A stretch of 28,176 nt of DNA from Bacillota bacterium (lineage in GTDB: Bacteria > Bacillota > Clostridia > DSM-8532). The position numbers and the translations under genes are program-made. Below the pieces are notes generated by a model. The model was given only the letters and a program-made list of their open reading frames with translations. It ran no database searches and was not told the DNA's origin. How positions within the stretch are numbered: position 1 is the first letter of the stretch; every line of letters starts with the position of its first letter. Where the stretch lies: NCBI GenBank assembly GCA_023443745.1, contig JAEZTB010000052.1, positions 1 through 28,176 on the forward strand, written 5' to 3'. Shown here piece by piece: positions 1 to 7,868 of this stretch.

Positions 1-126
1 CATAAAAACTATATTTTGGGGAATAATCGTTACGAACTCTATCTTATTAAATCGAATTACATAAGCTAATCCTATTTACCAGAGAAGTGTCAAAAATCAC
101 TCATACACAGAAATCTTTTCATTCCC
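1..126. repeat. left terminal inverted repeat, 126 bp
   Basis: This stretch is the exact reverse complement of the last 126 bases of the window; the match ends at base 127 (C here, G on the other side). In the inward direction one frame is open from base 1 to a TAA at 67-69 and ends in IKSNYIS, so the repeat may carry the 3' tail of a coding sequence that continues outside the window. I could not assign it to a known insertion sequence. The length equals k-1 for k=127, a common assembly k-mer, so the contig probably simply ends inside a longer repeat present in at least two inverted copies. Confidence 0.95.
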
Positions 127-128
127 CA

Positions 129-152
129 GGAAAATATCATATATGATTTTCC
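129..152. other. imperfect inverted repeat just inside the terminal repeat
   Basis: GGAAAAT and ATTTTCC arms surround CATATATG, with a two-base AT bulge on the left side. It begins two bases inside the terminal-repeat boundary. It could be a hairpin or a protein site; nothing else identifies it. Confidence 0.35.
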
Positions 153-184
153 CCACTTTGACATCCGGACTGCCGGAAGTTATA

Positions 185-218
185 CAAAGGCCTAACCTTC
201 ATAAGGAGTAGGCCTTTG
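185..218 (-). terminator. hairpin after the anti-sigma gene
   Basis: Perfect 10-bp arms CAAAGGCCTA / TAGGCCTTTG enclose a 14-base loop, 40 bases beyond the stop of the anti-sigma gene. The U-tract on the minus strand is short (TTTGTAT), so this is a weak terminator at best. Confidence 0.5.
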
Positions 219-258
219 CTATCGCTTTACGTGAATATATCTTTGCATGGACTGGTCA

Positions 259-1359
259 TTAATTCATCTTAAATGTATGAGTCTCATACCTGTCTTTCTC
301 CCAGAGATTGTATCCGCGAAGAATGATCTCACTTGGCAGTGTTTCTGAAGCCTGCAAAGATGTTTTCTGGATAAAATGATTTTCGTCTATGGCCTCAACA
401 CTTCCACTGGAAGAGGCACCGGCAGGCACACGTTTGCCGTTACCATCCAAAAATTCAAACCAGAGACCGTCGTCAGTTTCAGTGAATTTTTCTTTATCTA
501 TTACCGTGTATTCAATATCTGCATAAATTGCCATGGACGACCCGTTAAGTGTAACCTTATCCACTCTTATGCCGTAATCACTGTATACGACAGGCATCTC
601 GCTGGTTACGGTCTCTTTCATTCCAGAATTTTTAAGTGTTACGGACAGTGTCGTTCTCTTCATATTGAGCTCGTCAATTACGACTGTGCCTTCCCGGCTG
701 ACAAACGGAGCGGCAACGCAGGTCATTTTTATATCCTCTTGAGCGGAGTCACCGGCATAGCTGCCGTTGAGCATGTAGACAAGAGTCCCGTCCTCATTTA
801 GGAGAAAATCAACTGAATGGTTCACACTGCTGATGACCACAGATGTACGTATCATTTCTTTATTGTTTTCCCGGGCATAATCGGCTATAGTACCGGTTTT
901 GTCGCTGAAAAGCGGCCCCATATTGCCAATGGGATCGGACGGAAATGCATCCGGCCCCAACAGTAAATATCCCTGGCTAGTGGGTTTTACATCCACGACG
1001 ATGTATACGTTCTTTCCATCGAATACAGCTTCTCGCACCACAAAAGTCCCAAATTCGGTTTGACTGCCTTTTTGCGCTACTTCTTTTTGCACGATATCAA
1101 CGGCTTCAGGCAAAACCTTTACATCCGTCCTTCTTCCGCTCAGGAAATCAAGGATTCCCCAAGGGTTTGTTAAAGCCAAAACGGTTCCAGTAGACAACAT
1201 GCAGACAATCGCAATCACAGCCACCAGGCGGAAGCCTATTTTCTTTACAGGTTTTCTGTTTTCATTTATTTGCATACCAGCCAGGGTTTGATATACATTG
1301 TTGACAAAGCCATCATCAGCCTGACCGAACGCGTTTCTCAAGTCAGTTATATCTCGCAT
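259..1359 (-). CDS. membrane anti-sigma factor, DUF4179-like
   Basis: A 366-residue protein with a short cytoplasmic N-terminus (about 1-42), one membrane segment at about 43-63 (RLVAVIAIVCMLSTGTVLAL), then a long beta-rich extracellular part. This is the plan of clostridial and bacillar DUF4179-type anti-sigma factors, which hold an ECF sigma factor at the membrane until a signal arrives. The start is chosen at MRDITDL because GGGGAGGATC lies at the right distance; a longer open frame upstream runs inside the sigma gene and lacks a ribosome site. The gene overlaps the 3' end of the sigma gene by 13 bases, so the two are translationally coupled. The signal sensed cannot be read from the sequence. 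The family call rests on architecture and partner gene. Confidence 0.8.
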   Translation of the reverse strand: MRDITDLRNAFGQADDGFVNNVYQTLAGMQINENRKPVKKIGFRLVAVIAIVCMLSTGTVLALTNPWGILDFLSGRRTDVKVLPEAVDIVQKEVAQKGSQTEFGTFVVREAVFDGKNVYIVVDVKPTSQGYLLLGPDAFPSDPIGNMGPLFSDKTGTIADYARENNKEMIRTSVVISSVNHSVDFLLNEDGTLVYMLNGSYAGDSAQEDIKMTCVAAPFVSREGTVVIDELNMKRTTLSVTLKNSGMKETVTSEMPVVYSDYGIRVDKVTLNGSSMAIYADIEYTVIDKEKFTETDDGLWFEFLDGNGKRVPAGASSSGSVEAIDENHFIQKTSLQASETLPSEIILRGYNLWEKDRYETHTFKMN

Positions 1360-1829
1360 AGTAATTGATCCTCCCCACATAATATTTTTTTTAGCTCCTG
1401 TCGTCCGCGCAGCATACGTGACTTGACCGTACCTTGAGGCCAGCATAAAATTTGCGCAATCTCGCTGATTGAAAAGCCTTCAATATAGTGCAGAAGAATG
1501 GGTAGGCGGAGCGTTTCATCCAAGCTAAACAGCGCGTCGTGCAGCTCAAAATTAGTGTCCGCCGGTGCAATTCGTTCAGGCAATTCATCCATCGGCAATT
1601 CCCGACTTCTTTTTCTCTGAATATTATGGCATTCGTTGACTAAAATCCGGATTACCCAAGTCTGCATGAAACGCTCATCTTTGAGTTGGTAGCGCTTCTT
1701 CCACGCCTTGCACAAACATTCCTGAACCGCCTCGTCTCGATCGCAGCTTTGTGATAACTGCGCATAACTAACGCGATACAGCATTTGCATCATTGCGACG
1801 ATTCGCATTGAAAACTCGTCACATGTCAC
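1347..1829 (-). CDS. ECF-type RNA polymerase sigma factor
   Basis: A 160-residue sigma-70 family protein of extracytoplasmic-function size. Region 2 is visible around DEAVQECLCKAWKKR and FMQTWVIRILVNECHN, region 4 around LPILLHYIEGFSISEIAQIL followed by the recognition helix WPQGTVKSRMLRGRQELKK. Its role is to direct RNA polymerase to a small stress regulon, probably including its own operon. A GTG start at 1827-1829 fits best: AAGGAGG sits 8 bases upstream. A TTG 36 bases further upstream keeps the frame open but has no ribosome site. The next gene in the operon is the cognate membrane anti-sigma factor. Confidence 0.9.
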   Translation of the reverse strand: MTCDEFSMRIVAMMQMLYRVSYAQLSQSCDRDEAVQECLCKAWKKRYQLKDERFMQTWVIRILVNECHNIQRKRSRELPMDELPERIAPADTNFELHDALFSLDETLRLPILLHYIEGFSISEIAQILCWPQGTVKSRMLRGRQELKKILCGEDQLLCEI

Positions 1830-2081
1830 TCTTTTATCCTCCTTGTTTGTTGTTTGACCGGTCAATTGTTAGACCATCAAAAACGGTTTTTGGTTTTGAG
1901 GAATAAGAATTTTTTATGAAAAAATATAATGGAAGTCAAAATTAACTTCCACTAATGATTGCACCCATTATTTGTATCTCAAAAACCCATTATGGATTTG
2001 CAGAGAGTTCTGTTTCAACATTCTTTTGAGAAAATTCACACTTAATAAAGGATACCTCGATCTTGTGAACATTTCAACCGC

Positions 2082-2750
2082 CTACGGTTTATTATTCGTA
2101 GAGACAAGATATGGACTTGCCTGCTTTACATCAATTCCATGCTTTAATAGATCCTTGTCGATGGTGCGATTCATTATTCTTGCCATAATACTGTATATGA
2201 AGCCTGGCATTTTTAGCTGCGCCGCTTGATATACCTGACGAGGCGAGACTTCGTTCTTCTCAATGTGATCAAAGAAAATGTATAACTGCCTGATTATCTT
2301 TTTAGAATTCGGGAGCTTTGTAATAGGTTGCCCGTTAAGTATCGCTCCCATGCCCATCACAAATCCACCCTTGAAGGATATATTGCATTTCTTGCTGAAC
2401 ATCTCCAATAACGATAGCCCGCTTTCATGGGTATGAACGTAAGGCATTCCCCCTTGAATTATCCCATACAGACTTTTGCCATGCAAAAGTTCCTTACGCG
2501 CCGCCAGTTCCTCCAACAGAGCGATTGTATCAGCCGGATACGTATTGATGTAGCAAGGCCCGCTCAGGATCAGGGTATCGGCTTCCTCGACGGCTCTATA
2601 TAGATTATCCAGATTATTCAGGCTGGGATACAGGTGAATAAGTTTAATGTGATGGCCCCTGCTTTCCAAATATTCTTTACACATTTGGGCTAGAACAAAA
2701 CTCGTCCCTTTCTGCCGGGGACTTGCATTAATCAGGAGTATCTTTTTCAT
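2082..2750 (-). CDS. flavodoxin-fold NAD(P)H-dependent oxidoreductase-like protein
   Basis: A 222-residue protein starting with the flavodoxin-like FMN-phosphate loop (ILLINASPRQKGTS, residues 4-17), then strands at ADTLILSGPCYINTYPA and a glycine-rich GIIQGGMPYV segment. This is the NADPH-dependent FMN reductase / flavodoxin-like fold; the likely activity is flavin-mediated two-electron transfer, with unknown substrate. It is the last gene of the TetR redox operon and overlaps the preceding iron-sulfur flavoprotein gene by four bases (ATGA), with AGGAGG ten bases before its ATG inside the upstream gene. The C-terminal third (IYSIMARIMNR) is longer than in minimal family members and may pack on a partner or membrane; that is inference. 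Confidence 0.75.
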   Translation of the reverse strand: MKKILLINASPRQKGTSFVLAQMCKEYLESRGHHIKLIHLYPSLNNLDNLYRAVEEADTLILSGPCYINTYPADTIALLEELAARKELLHGKSLYGIIQGGMPYVHTHESGLSLLEMFSKKCNISFKGGFVMGMGAILNGQPITKLPNSKKIIRQLYIFFDHIEKNEVSPRQVYQAAQLKMPGFIYSIMARIMNRTIDKDLLKHGIDVKQASPYLVSTNNKP

Positions 2751-3286
2751 GCTCTCAAAACCTCCTCTATGATTTGGTTCTTCTCTTCCGAAGTTGGCAC
2801 AGCATCTACGATGTATGCTTTTCCTGCTCCTCTTGTAATAACGATGTTTTCATGGAATAGATTTTTGAATGCTTCTATTTCTTCATCGATGCAATTTTCC
2901 TTGACCCCCACGGAAAAAAACTTGAATTGCCTTCCCAGCATACCGCCTTTGACCAATTCTCTGTTTTTCACAAAATAATGTCGGTCCATAATCAGCCCGA
3001 ATTTGTCCAGTACCCGCTTAATTTTAAAAGAATAACTTCCAAACGTGATAGGTGTAACGAATATCAGAACATCTGACCGGATGACCTTGGGATAAATCCA
3101 GTCACCATCATCACGGCTAATACACTTGCCATATGTTGTGTAGGTACATCCTCCGCAACTAACGCAGGGATTTACTTGTATGTTTTCCAGCGAAATATAA
3201 TCTACCTGAGCTCCTTTAGATAAGAACCCCCGATGTAGCTCCATTCCAATTTGATGTTCCCCTTCATCTGCAATAATAGTAACCAT
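2747..3286 (-). CDS. iron-sulfur flavoprotein, flavodoxin-like fold
   Basis: A 179-residue protein with the compact cysteine motif of the iron-sulfur flavoprotein (ISF) family: C41, C44, C47 and C55 in a CX2CX2CX7C arrangement (PCVSCGGCTYTTYGKC), known in the family to bind a [4Fe-4S] cluster next to FMN. The following segment VLIFVTPITFGSYSFKIKRVLDKF is the typical flavin-site region of NADPH-dependent FMN reductases. It likely passes electrons between ferredoxin-like donors and a flavin or a small oxidant. GAGGAGG lies before the ATG. The N-terminus lacks the usual GSP-type phosphate loop, which is unusual. It is translationally coupled to the flavodoxin-fold gene downstream. Confidence 0.8.
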   Translation of the reverse strand: MVTIIADEGEHQIGMELHRGFLSKGAQVDYISLENIQVNPCVSCGGCTYTTYGKCISRDDGDWIYPKVIRSDVLIFVTPITFGSYSFKIKRVLDKFGLIMDRHYFVKNRELVKGGMLGRQFKFFSVGVKENCIDEEIEAFKNLFHENIVITRGAGKAYIVDAVPTSEEKNQIIEEVLRA

Positions 3287-3348
3287 AAATCCTCCTCACC
3301 CCTACAATAACCGGCAGACAATTTTCTGTTGCTGCTTATTCAACGCCG

Positions 3349-3735
3349 TTATTCCAGATATCCTTCTTTTAATGCTTTACTTACGGCACTTTTTATCGCC
3401 TCACTTGAAAGCGTCGCACCACTTACTGCGTCCACATCATAGCTATTTTTAGTTATCATTGTTTCTGTAATAGATTCCGCTTTGATTCCCATGCCATTTT
3501 GGTGTTCTATGATTTCGATCTTGTTGATCACATGCTCTTTGACAGTTACCCCAACCTTGACGAAAACCAGCCTAGCGTCGACCTCTCCATAATATGTACC
3601 GTTTACTACCAAATTCATATCTATATTCTCATACACCATTGAATCCAACTCTTTTTGGGCGCTATTGGTCATCCACAAAAAGACTCCGATTACAATTACT
3701 ATTAATATAATAAGAACAATACCTACCTTTTTCAT
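3349..3735 (-). CDS. membrane-anchored FMN-binding domain protein
   Basis: A 128-residue protein with an N-terminal membrane anchor (residues 4-22, very rich in I and V) and one FMN-binding domain. The covalent flavinylation motif is intact: D102-A-V-S-G-A-T108, where ApbE-type transferases attach FMN to the last Thr in RnfG/NqrC-like domains. NGTYYGE at 46-52 is another hallmark of the domain. The domain should face outside the membrane and carry electrons. It lies between the TetR gene and the two soluble flavoproteins, which suggests an electron path from cytoplasmic reductases to an external flavin carrier; this is inference, because no transmembrane electron conduit is encoded beside it. 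Confidence 0.85.
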   Translation of the reverse strand: MKKVGIVLIILIVIVIGVFLWMTNSAQKELDSMVYENIDMNLVVNGTYYGEVDARLVFVKVGVTVKEHVINKIEIIEHQNGMGIKAESITETMITKNSYDVDAVSGATLSSEAIKSAVSKALKEGYLE

Positions 3736-3774
3736 TTTACTTACTCACCTCTTTTGACATTGCTTCCTGTATAT

Positions 3775-4362
3775 TTATTCATGATAAAGAACCCCTTTCA
3801 AAATAATATTTAATTGAACCCTAAACATTTCTTCCGCCTGCCCCATTGTTAAATCCGTATGCCTTGAAATCATAAGGTTAAAGCCCAAAAAAGAGCTCCA
3901 AATGGAAAAAGCAGCTTTATCCGGATCCATTTCTTTTATCAGACCTGCCTGAATGCCTTTTTTAAGGTTTTCGCTCAGATGGGTTATCCATTCAGGTTGG
4001 CCTGCCTTCCTCCTGCTGTACTTATGAAGAACAATTAGATTATATTTTTCCGGTTCCTCAAAGGCCAGTTTCATGATCCTGTGGAATACGGTTTCCATAT
4101 TGCAGACGATATCTTTTGTGCTGTCAAGCAATTCTGTTATCTGCGAGCGCAGCCACTCTGTCTCTGTCGCTTCTATGGCATCTATAATCTCTTGTTTATC
4201 CTTGAAATGATGATATACAACGCCAGTGGAATACTTCATCTTTTTAATGATTTTTCTGATGGAAACCTCTTCAAATCCCTCTTGAATTCCTATATCTAAT
4301 GCTGTATCCAGAATCGCCTGCCGTACCATTTCACTGCGCATCTTTTGATCTTCTCTTGCCAA
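3775..4362 (-). CDS. TetR family transcriptional regulator
   Basis: A 195-residue repressor-type protein: N-terminal TetR helix-turn-helix (about residues 12-58, with VSIRKIIKKMKYSTGVVYHHFKD) and an all-helical ligand domain. It is the first gene of the minus-strand redox operon; the FMN-binding protein gene follows after 39 bases. The start is a TTG at 4360-4362 with GGAGG eight bases upstream; an in-frame ATG seven codons later is the alternative. A TTGACA-17-TACCAT promoter and an ATAAC-N3-GTTAT dyad stand directly upstream, so autorepression is likely. The inducer is unknown; the regulated genes suggest a redox-active or electrophilic compound. Confidence 0.88.
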   Translation of the reverse strand: MAREDQKMRSEMVRQAILDTALDIGIQEGFEEVSIRKIIKKMKYSTGVVYHHFKDKQEIIDAIEATETEWLRSQITELLDSTKDIVCNMETVFHRIMKLAFEEPEKYNLIVLHKYSRRKAGQPEWITHLSENLKKGIQAGLIKEMDPDKAAFSIWSSFLGFNLMISRHTDLTMGQAEEMFRVQLNIILKGVLYHE

Positions 4363-4402
4363 AAATTATTCCTCCAACCTTTTCATAACGTCGTCTTATT
4401 TA

Positions 4403-4415
4403 ATAACAGTGTTAT
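4403..4415. promoter_or_regulatory. candidate TetR operator
   Basis: ATAACAGTGTTAT is a dyad with 5-base arms and a 3-base centre, lying at the expected transcription start of the TetR operon. Related CATAAC/GTTATG half-sites recur at 4384-4390 and 4432-4437, which could give a multi-site operator. Confidence 0.5.
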
Positions 4416-4419
4416 GTTT

Positions 4420-4448
4420 ATGGTAAAATAGTTATGCTTATTTGTCAA
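4420..4448 (-). promoter_or_regulatory. promoter of the TetR redox operon
   Basis: On the minus strand a consensus -35 TTGACA (4443-4448) is followed after exactly 17 bases by TACCAT (4420-4425), about 60 bases before the TTG start of the TetR gene. Confidence 0.65.
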
Positions 4449-4555
4449 GATTTAGATCATCGAATGCATCAATTTAAAGTCTTTACGGACTTATTGGGCG
4501 CTAAATACAGCTATGCTCATAGAACTATACCGCTGCTACGGTTTATATGATTACA

Positions 4556-4564
4556 TGGTATAAT
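4556..4564 (+). promoter_or_regulatory. extended -10 promoter of the flavodoxin gene
   Basis: TGGTATAAT is a consensus extended -10 (TG-N-TATAAT); no good -35 is present, which is usual for this class. It is about 95 bases upstream of the flavodoxin ATG. Confidence 0.55.
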
Positions 4565-4597
4565 GTTATATAGATTTTTCGAAAGTGGGCGGAAAAT

Positions 4598-4633
4598 ATG
4601 GTACTGACAAACAAGGTAGCTCCTAAATGTTAA
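4598..4633 (+). CDS. possible 11-codon upstream ORF in the flavodoxin leader
   Basis: The predicted leader contains GGCGG followed after four bases by ATG and the short frame MVLTNKVAPKC, ending at TAA 24 bases before the flavodoxin start. It may be a leader peptide affecting flavodoxin translation, or the leftover 5' end of a deleted gene. Nothing beyond the ribosome-site spacing supports translation. Confidence 0.3.
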   Translation: MVLTNKVAPKC

Positions 4634-4657
4634 AAATAGAATTTCAAAGGATTTATT

Positions 4658-5131
4658 ATGAGTAAAACATTAGTTATATATTACTCTTATTCAAATACAA
4701 CAAAAAGTTTGGCAGAAGATATAGCAATCATTACAGATGGAGATATTAGAGAGTTAATCCCGGAAAAACCTTATTCATTTACCTACAATGGCGCAATAAA
4801 AGAAGCAAGAAATGAAATTGAAAGAGGGTACTGTCCTAAGTTGCTCTCCGGAAATGAACCGGTAAACAATTATGAATATATTTTTATAGGAACCCCTAAT
4901 TGGTTCAAATCTTTTGCACCGCCTATATTGAGCTTTCTGCGTAGTGTTGATTTGAACGGAAAATCAATCATTCCGTTTTGCACTCATGGTGGTGGTGGAT
5001 TTGGGCAAATAGAAATCAATATGTCCAAAGAATGCCCTAATTCAAAATTGCTACCGGGATTTGCGGCAACAAGCGATTTTGATGATAGGCATGTTCAAGA
5101 TTGGATTGATAGCATTGAGATGTTAAAGTAA
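4658..5131 (+). CDS. flavodoxin
   Basis: A 157-residue single-domain flavodoxin. The FMN phosphate loop is YYSYSNTTKSLAE (residues 8-20), a form common in clostridial flavodoxins of the WrbA-unlike short type, followed by the IFIGTPNWFKSFAPP segment (flavin ring contact, with Trp) and the FCTHGGGGFGQ loop (third flavin-binding loop). It carries one or two electrons in the cytoplasm, replacing or complementing ferredoxin. AAAGGA stands 9 bases before the ATG. It is transcribed alone from the extended -10 promoter upstream, divergent from the TetR redox operon and convergent with the next gene. Confidence 0.9.
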   Translation: MSKTLVIYYSYSNTTKSLAEDIAIITDGDIRELIPEKPYSFTYNGAIKEARNEIERGYCPKLLSGNEPVNNYEYIFIGTPNWFKSFAPPILSFLRSVDLNGKSIIPFCTHGGGGFGQIEINMSKECPNSKLLPGFAATSDFDDRHVQDWIDSIEMLK

Positions 5132-5181
5132 ATGAAGTTCTAAATCTCCCCCGCTCTTATTACTCACCGGAAATCCAAGAT

Positions 5182-5547
5182 TTAACCTCTTTTACTAATT
5201 TCATCTGTAATCATCGTTTTAGAAATATTCATCGCGTCAATAATCTTCTGAAAGCGCTTGTATTGAGGTGATTCCATCTCATGTTTCCTTTGACCCGTTT
5301 CACACTTACTTATCACAGATGCTACAGGTTTAAGAGCATCGATCAATTCTTCTTTCGAGTACCACTCAATCTCACGGTCCTCTGTAATGAGTGCCCTTGA
5401 GATATACATCGCCTTTATTCTGTTCTTAAGAAGAGTATATTGAGAAGTCCCCTCCGCAAATTTAGGCTGTATCTTTTCACATTTACTAATGGTAGACGAT
5501 ACAACTTGTAGTGCGTCTGAAAATTTATCTCTTGAATATTTTCTCAT
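5182..5547 (-). CDS. hypothetical protein built from two copies of a 54-residue unit
   Basis: I do not recognise this 121-residue protein. It is an internal tandem duplication: residues 4-57 and 63-116 align without gaps, 23 of 54 positions identical. The shared pattern is YS..........DAL, then S.ISKCE..Q.K, then QY, then AM.IS...IT. Each unit is charged and predicted helical; there is no signal peptide, membrane segment or known metal motif, though the conserved single Cys in each copy (C23 and C82) stands out. A TGA-type leader with AGGTGA lies 7 bases before the ATG. The gene stands alone between flavodoxin (convergent) and the DUF362 gene. Confidence 0.7.
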   Translation of the reverse strand: MRKYSRDKFSDALQVVSSTISKCEKIQPKFAEGTSQYTLLKNRIKAMYISRALITEDREIEWYSKEELIDALKPVASVISKCETGQRKHEMESPQYKRFQKIIDAMNISKTMITDEISKRG

Positions 5548-5726
5548 ATCATTTCACCTCATGAATGTCTCATTTGCAGGCTTTCATATCAATTATCAGT
5601 GAAGCCATTTTGCTTTTTACTCAAGCTGATATCAGCAACCCGCTCCTACCACAATACCGTCTGATTTAAGACCAATGGTATGACGAAGCCCCGCCGCTAA
5701 GGTATTTTATTCAGCCATTGTCGGAC

Positions 5727-6878
5727 CTATTTTCTGAAAAAGCCTGATATCAAACCTGCCACCTTATTATTATTTTTAAGCTCTACAGCCTTAAACATGC
5801 ATAACTCGTGACAGCACATACAGTCTATGCAGGTATCATAATCAATCCTCTTCGTATCCTTGTCAATAGCCTGTACCGGGCAGCTTTCCACACACATATT
5901 GCATTTTTTGCACTTATTGAGGTTGATCCTGGGATGTGTGTTGAAAAAATCAATCACTTTTACCAGTGCTTTACTATTGCGCTTCTTTGCTCCCCTGAAA
6001 CGCTTGGGCAGTTTAAAACTAGCTAACCTGGGGACTTGTTCATAATCACCTGCAAGTGTGATGTTTTTTAGCCAACCTTCTCCCAGATTCCGTTTCCGGG
6101 CCGTTTCCAGTATCGGTACATCTTCAACATCCATCCCCACCATTTTTGCCGCCACAGCATCCAATGCCAATGGATCTTCACTGATGAGGATTTTATCAGC
6201 CTGATAAATGCTACCTGCTGTTGGTCCCTCTCCCTGCATTGCCAGAATCCCATCCATGATGTGAAGCTGTATTTTAGTTGCTTTGTGGATATCGCAGATG
6301 ATTTGCCCAAAATCGCTTGAATCGGGAGCCATTTTGTGATATTTCGCCTTCCTGAGGCCTGGTATGCATCCAAATACATTTTTCACAGCTCCGGAAAAAA
6401 TCTGCGCCGAGTGTGTTTTCAATTTCGGCAAATTAATAACCACATCAGCGTGGAACATTGGCTTTGCAATATACATTGTTTCTTCACACCGGCTTTCCGG
6501 CTGTACCGCCATCACACCCTCACGGTCAAAATTCTTTATCTCCGCGCCTTCTTCCTGCGCAATCTTCTCGTATCCTGCAACTTTAAAGCCCTGTGCAGTA
6601 GGTGCTATTCCGGCTATAGCTCCTCCTGAGCTGTCACCGATCCATACATTGCAGTTCCTGCCCTTCAATATTCTTACCATCGCTCTGATAAATTCAGCGT
6701 GTGTTACTGCAGCCGAATCAGAAGACTTGGGCCCAATCAGATTTACCTTAAGGAGTACTTTGTCCTGCGGTTTTACAAACTTATCCCATCCGCCGAGAAT
6801 TTCTACTGCAGCATTGATTTTCTCCATTACGGTTTCCAGTTCATAATTTTTGCATTCCTGTATAATTACCTTACTCAT
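5727..6878 (-). CDS. DUF362 protein with C-terminal 2x[4Fe-4S] ferredoxin domain
   Basis: A 383-residue cytoplasmic protein: a DUF362 domain (about 1-300, with the family segments KVNLIGPKSSDSAAVTHAEF and VINLPKLKTHSAQIFSGAVKN) and a bacterial-type ferredoxin tail with two full clusters, CKKCNMCVESCP and CIDCMCCHELC. Family members are common in anaerobes; their reaction is not established, and a redox role is inferred from the clusters. The ATG is chosen because AGAGGTGA lies just upstream; a longer frame of 11 more codons has no ribosome site. Expression should be tightly controlled: the promoter is overlapped by a 28-bp dyad. Confidence 0.88.
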   Translation of the reverse strand: MSKVIIQECKNYELETVMEKINAAVEILGGWDKFVKPQDKVLLKVNLIGPKSSDSAAVTHAEFIRAMVRILKGRNCNVWIGDSSGGAIAGIAPTAQGFKVAGYEKIAQEEGAEIKNFDREGVMAVQPESRCEETMYIAKPMFHADVVINLPKLKTHSAQIFSGAVKNVFGCIPGLRKAKYHKMAPDSSDFGQIICDIHKATKIQLHIMDGILAMQGEGPTAGSIYQADKILISEDPLALDAVAAKMVGMDVEDVPILETARKRNLGEGWLKNITLAGDYEQVPRLASFKLPKRFRGAKKRNSKALVKVIDFFNTHPRINLNKCKKCNMCVESCPVQAIDKDTKRIDYDTCIDCMCCHELCMFKAVELKNNNKVAGLISGFFRK

Positions 6879-6926
6879 ACGATTCACCTCTTGAAGCAAA
6901 TAATTAGGCAATTTTGCACCACCAAT

Positions 6927-6954
6927 AATTTATATGAACACGTTCATATAAATT
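6927..6954. promoter_or_regulatory. 28-bp dyad operator on the DUF362 promoter
   Basis: Perfect 13-base arms (AATTTATATGAAC and its complement) flank a 2-base centre. It overlaps three bases of the -10 box and covers the expected transcription start. Size and symmetry fit a TetR-family or similar dimeric repressor. No regulator gene adjoins it. Confidence 0.75.
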
Positions 6955-6980
6955 GTATGCAATTGGAATAGAAAAGTCAA
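6952..6980 (-). promoter_or_regulatory. DUF362 gene promoter
   Basis: TTGACT (6975-6980) and TACAAT (6952-6957) on the minus strand, separated by exactly 17 bases; 74 bases from the -10 to the ATG. Both boxes match consensus at five of six positions. Confidence 0.75.
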
Positions 6981-7016
6981 ATGACATCCAGCGCTCTCTC
7001 TGTTTAGAACAATAAA

Positions 7017-7868
7017 TTATGCACGAATATCTCCGCCTAAATGAACTTTTCTTTCACATAAGTTAGAAATAGGACAATTATCACATAATGGGTTTGTTGG
7101 TCGGCAATATTCCCTTCCAATAACCCAAATAGGAGTAGTAAGTTTCCCTGGAAAATCAGGGTAAATGAGTTTCGCCTCTTCAGTCACTTGCTCCAATGTA
7201 TCACTCTTAACCAATCCAATTCTTAAGAAGACTCTTCTAACATGTATATCATAAGCAATATCAATTATATGAGCATCCTTTACAAAGACGCCTTTATCTC
7301 TTACTAACAACATTGTTCCAAGAGCAGCTTTTTTTGAGCTAATACCTTTAAAAGCACATAATCGGCAAATTATTTCTTTAGCACTATCTGTATTTGACCA
7401 AATATTAGCACCATTTGCTTGATAATTATTTATAATGTGCTTACTCGCTAAATAAAGATAATTAGCTATTCTTCCTGGATACCTATGTAATGCAGGCTTA
7501 TCTTTTATCGCCTTCTCTATTTCATGCTCATATCCCTCACTACCCATCTTGTGCATATCAAAATGACCTAATCTTTTCTTTAAATGAAAAGGTAAAGACC
7601 ATGCTAATTCAGCTTTTGTAGATTGATCAGATATTAATCCAAAAATGAATGCATTTGCATTGTTCACAATAAAATCTTTTGCTTCTTGTGAAATCAATGA
7701 CCCAAGTAAAACACTCTGATCTAAACAAGATTCTTCATAGTAAGCTAACAGTTTTTCGCTTAACTCATTTTTTCTTAAAAATTCTGATTCCATCGTTTTA
7801 AATATGCCCTTCATCTTTTTGTCCAGTGTAGTAAGGCCCCATTCCAAGTTATCTTCATATTCTTTCAT
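7017..7868 (-). CDS. endonuclease III-like HhH-GPD DNA glycosylase with [4Fe-4S] cluster
   Basis: A 283-residue protein. The C-terminus has the exact endonuclease III cluster pattern C255-X6-C262-X2-C265-X5-C271. The helix-hairpin-helix is at about 171-190 (FKGISSKKAALG), where K179 aligns with the catalytic Lys of endonuclease III, and D207 in YDIHVRRVFLRIG aligns with the catalytic Asp of VDTHxxRV. So a bifunctional base-excision glycosylase/AP lyase is expected. It differs from Nth by an N-terminal extension of roughly 70 residues and low overall similarity, so the damaged base recognised is uncertain. It overlaps the EndoIV-like gene upstream by 14 bases, which implies coupled synthesis of two repair enzymes. 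Confidence 0.82.
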   Translation of the reverse strand: MKEYEDNLEWGLTTLDKKMKGIFKTMESEFLRKNELSEKLLAYYEESCLDQSVLLGSLISQEAKDFIVNNANAFIFGLISDQSTKAELAWSLPFHLKKRLGHFDMHKMGSEGYEHEIEKAIKDKPALHRYPGRIANYLYLASKHIINNYQANGANIWSNTDSAKEIICRLCAFKGISSKKAALGTMLLVRDKGVFVKDAHIIDIAYDIHVRRVFLRIGLVKSDTLEQVTEEAKLIYPDFPGKLTTPIWVIGREYCRPTNPLCDNCPISNLCERKVHLGGDIRA

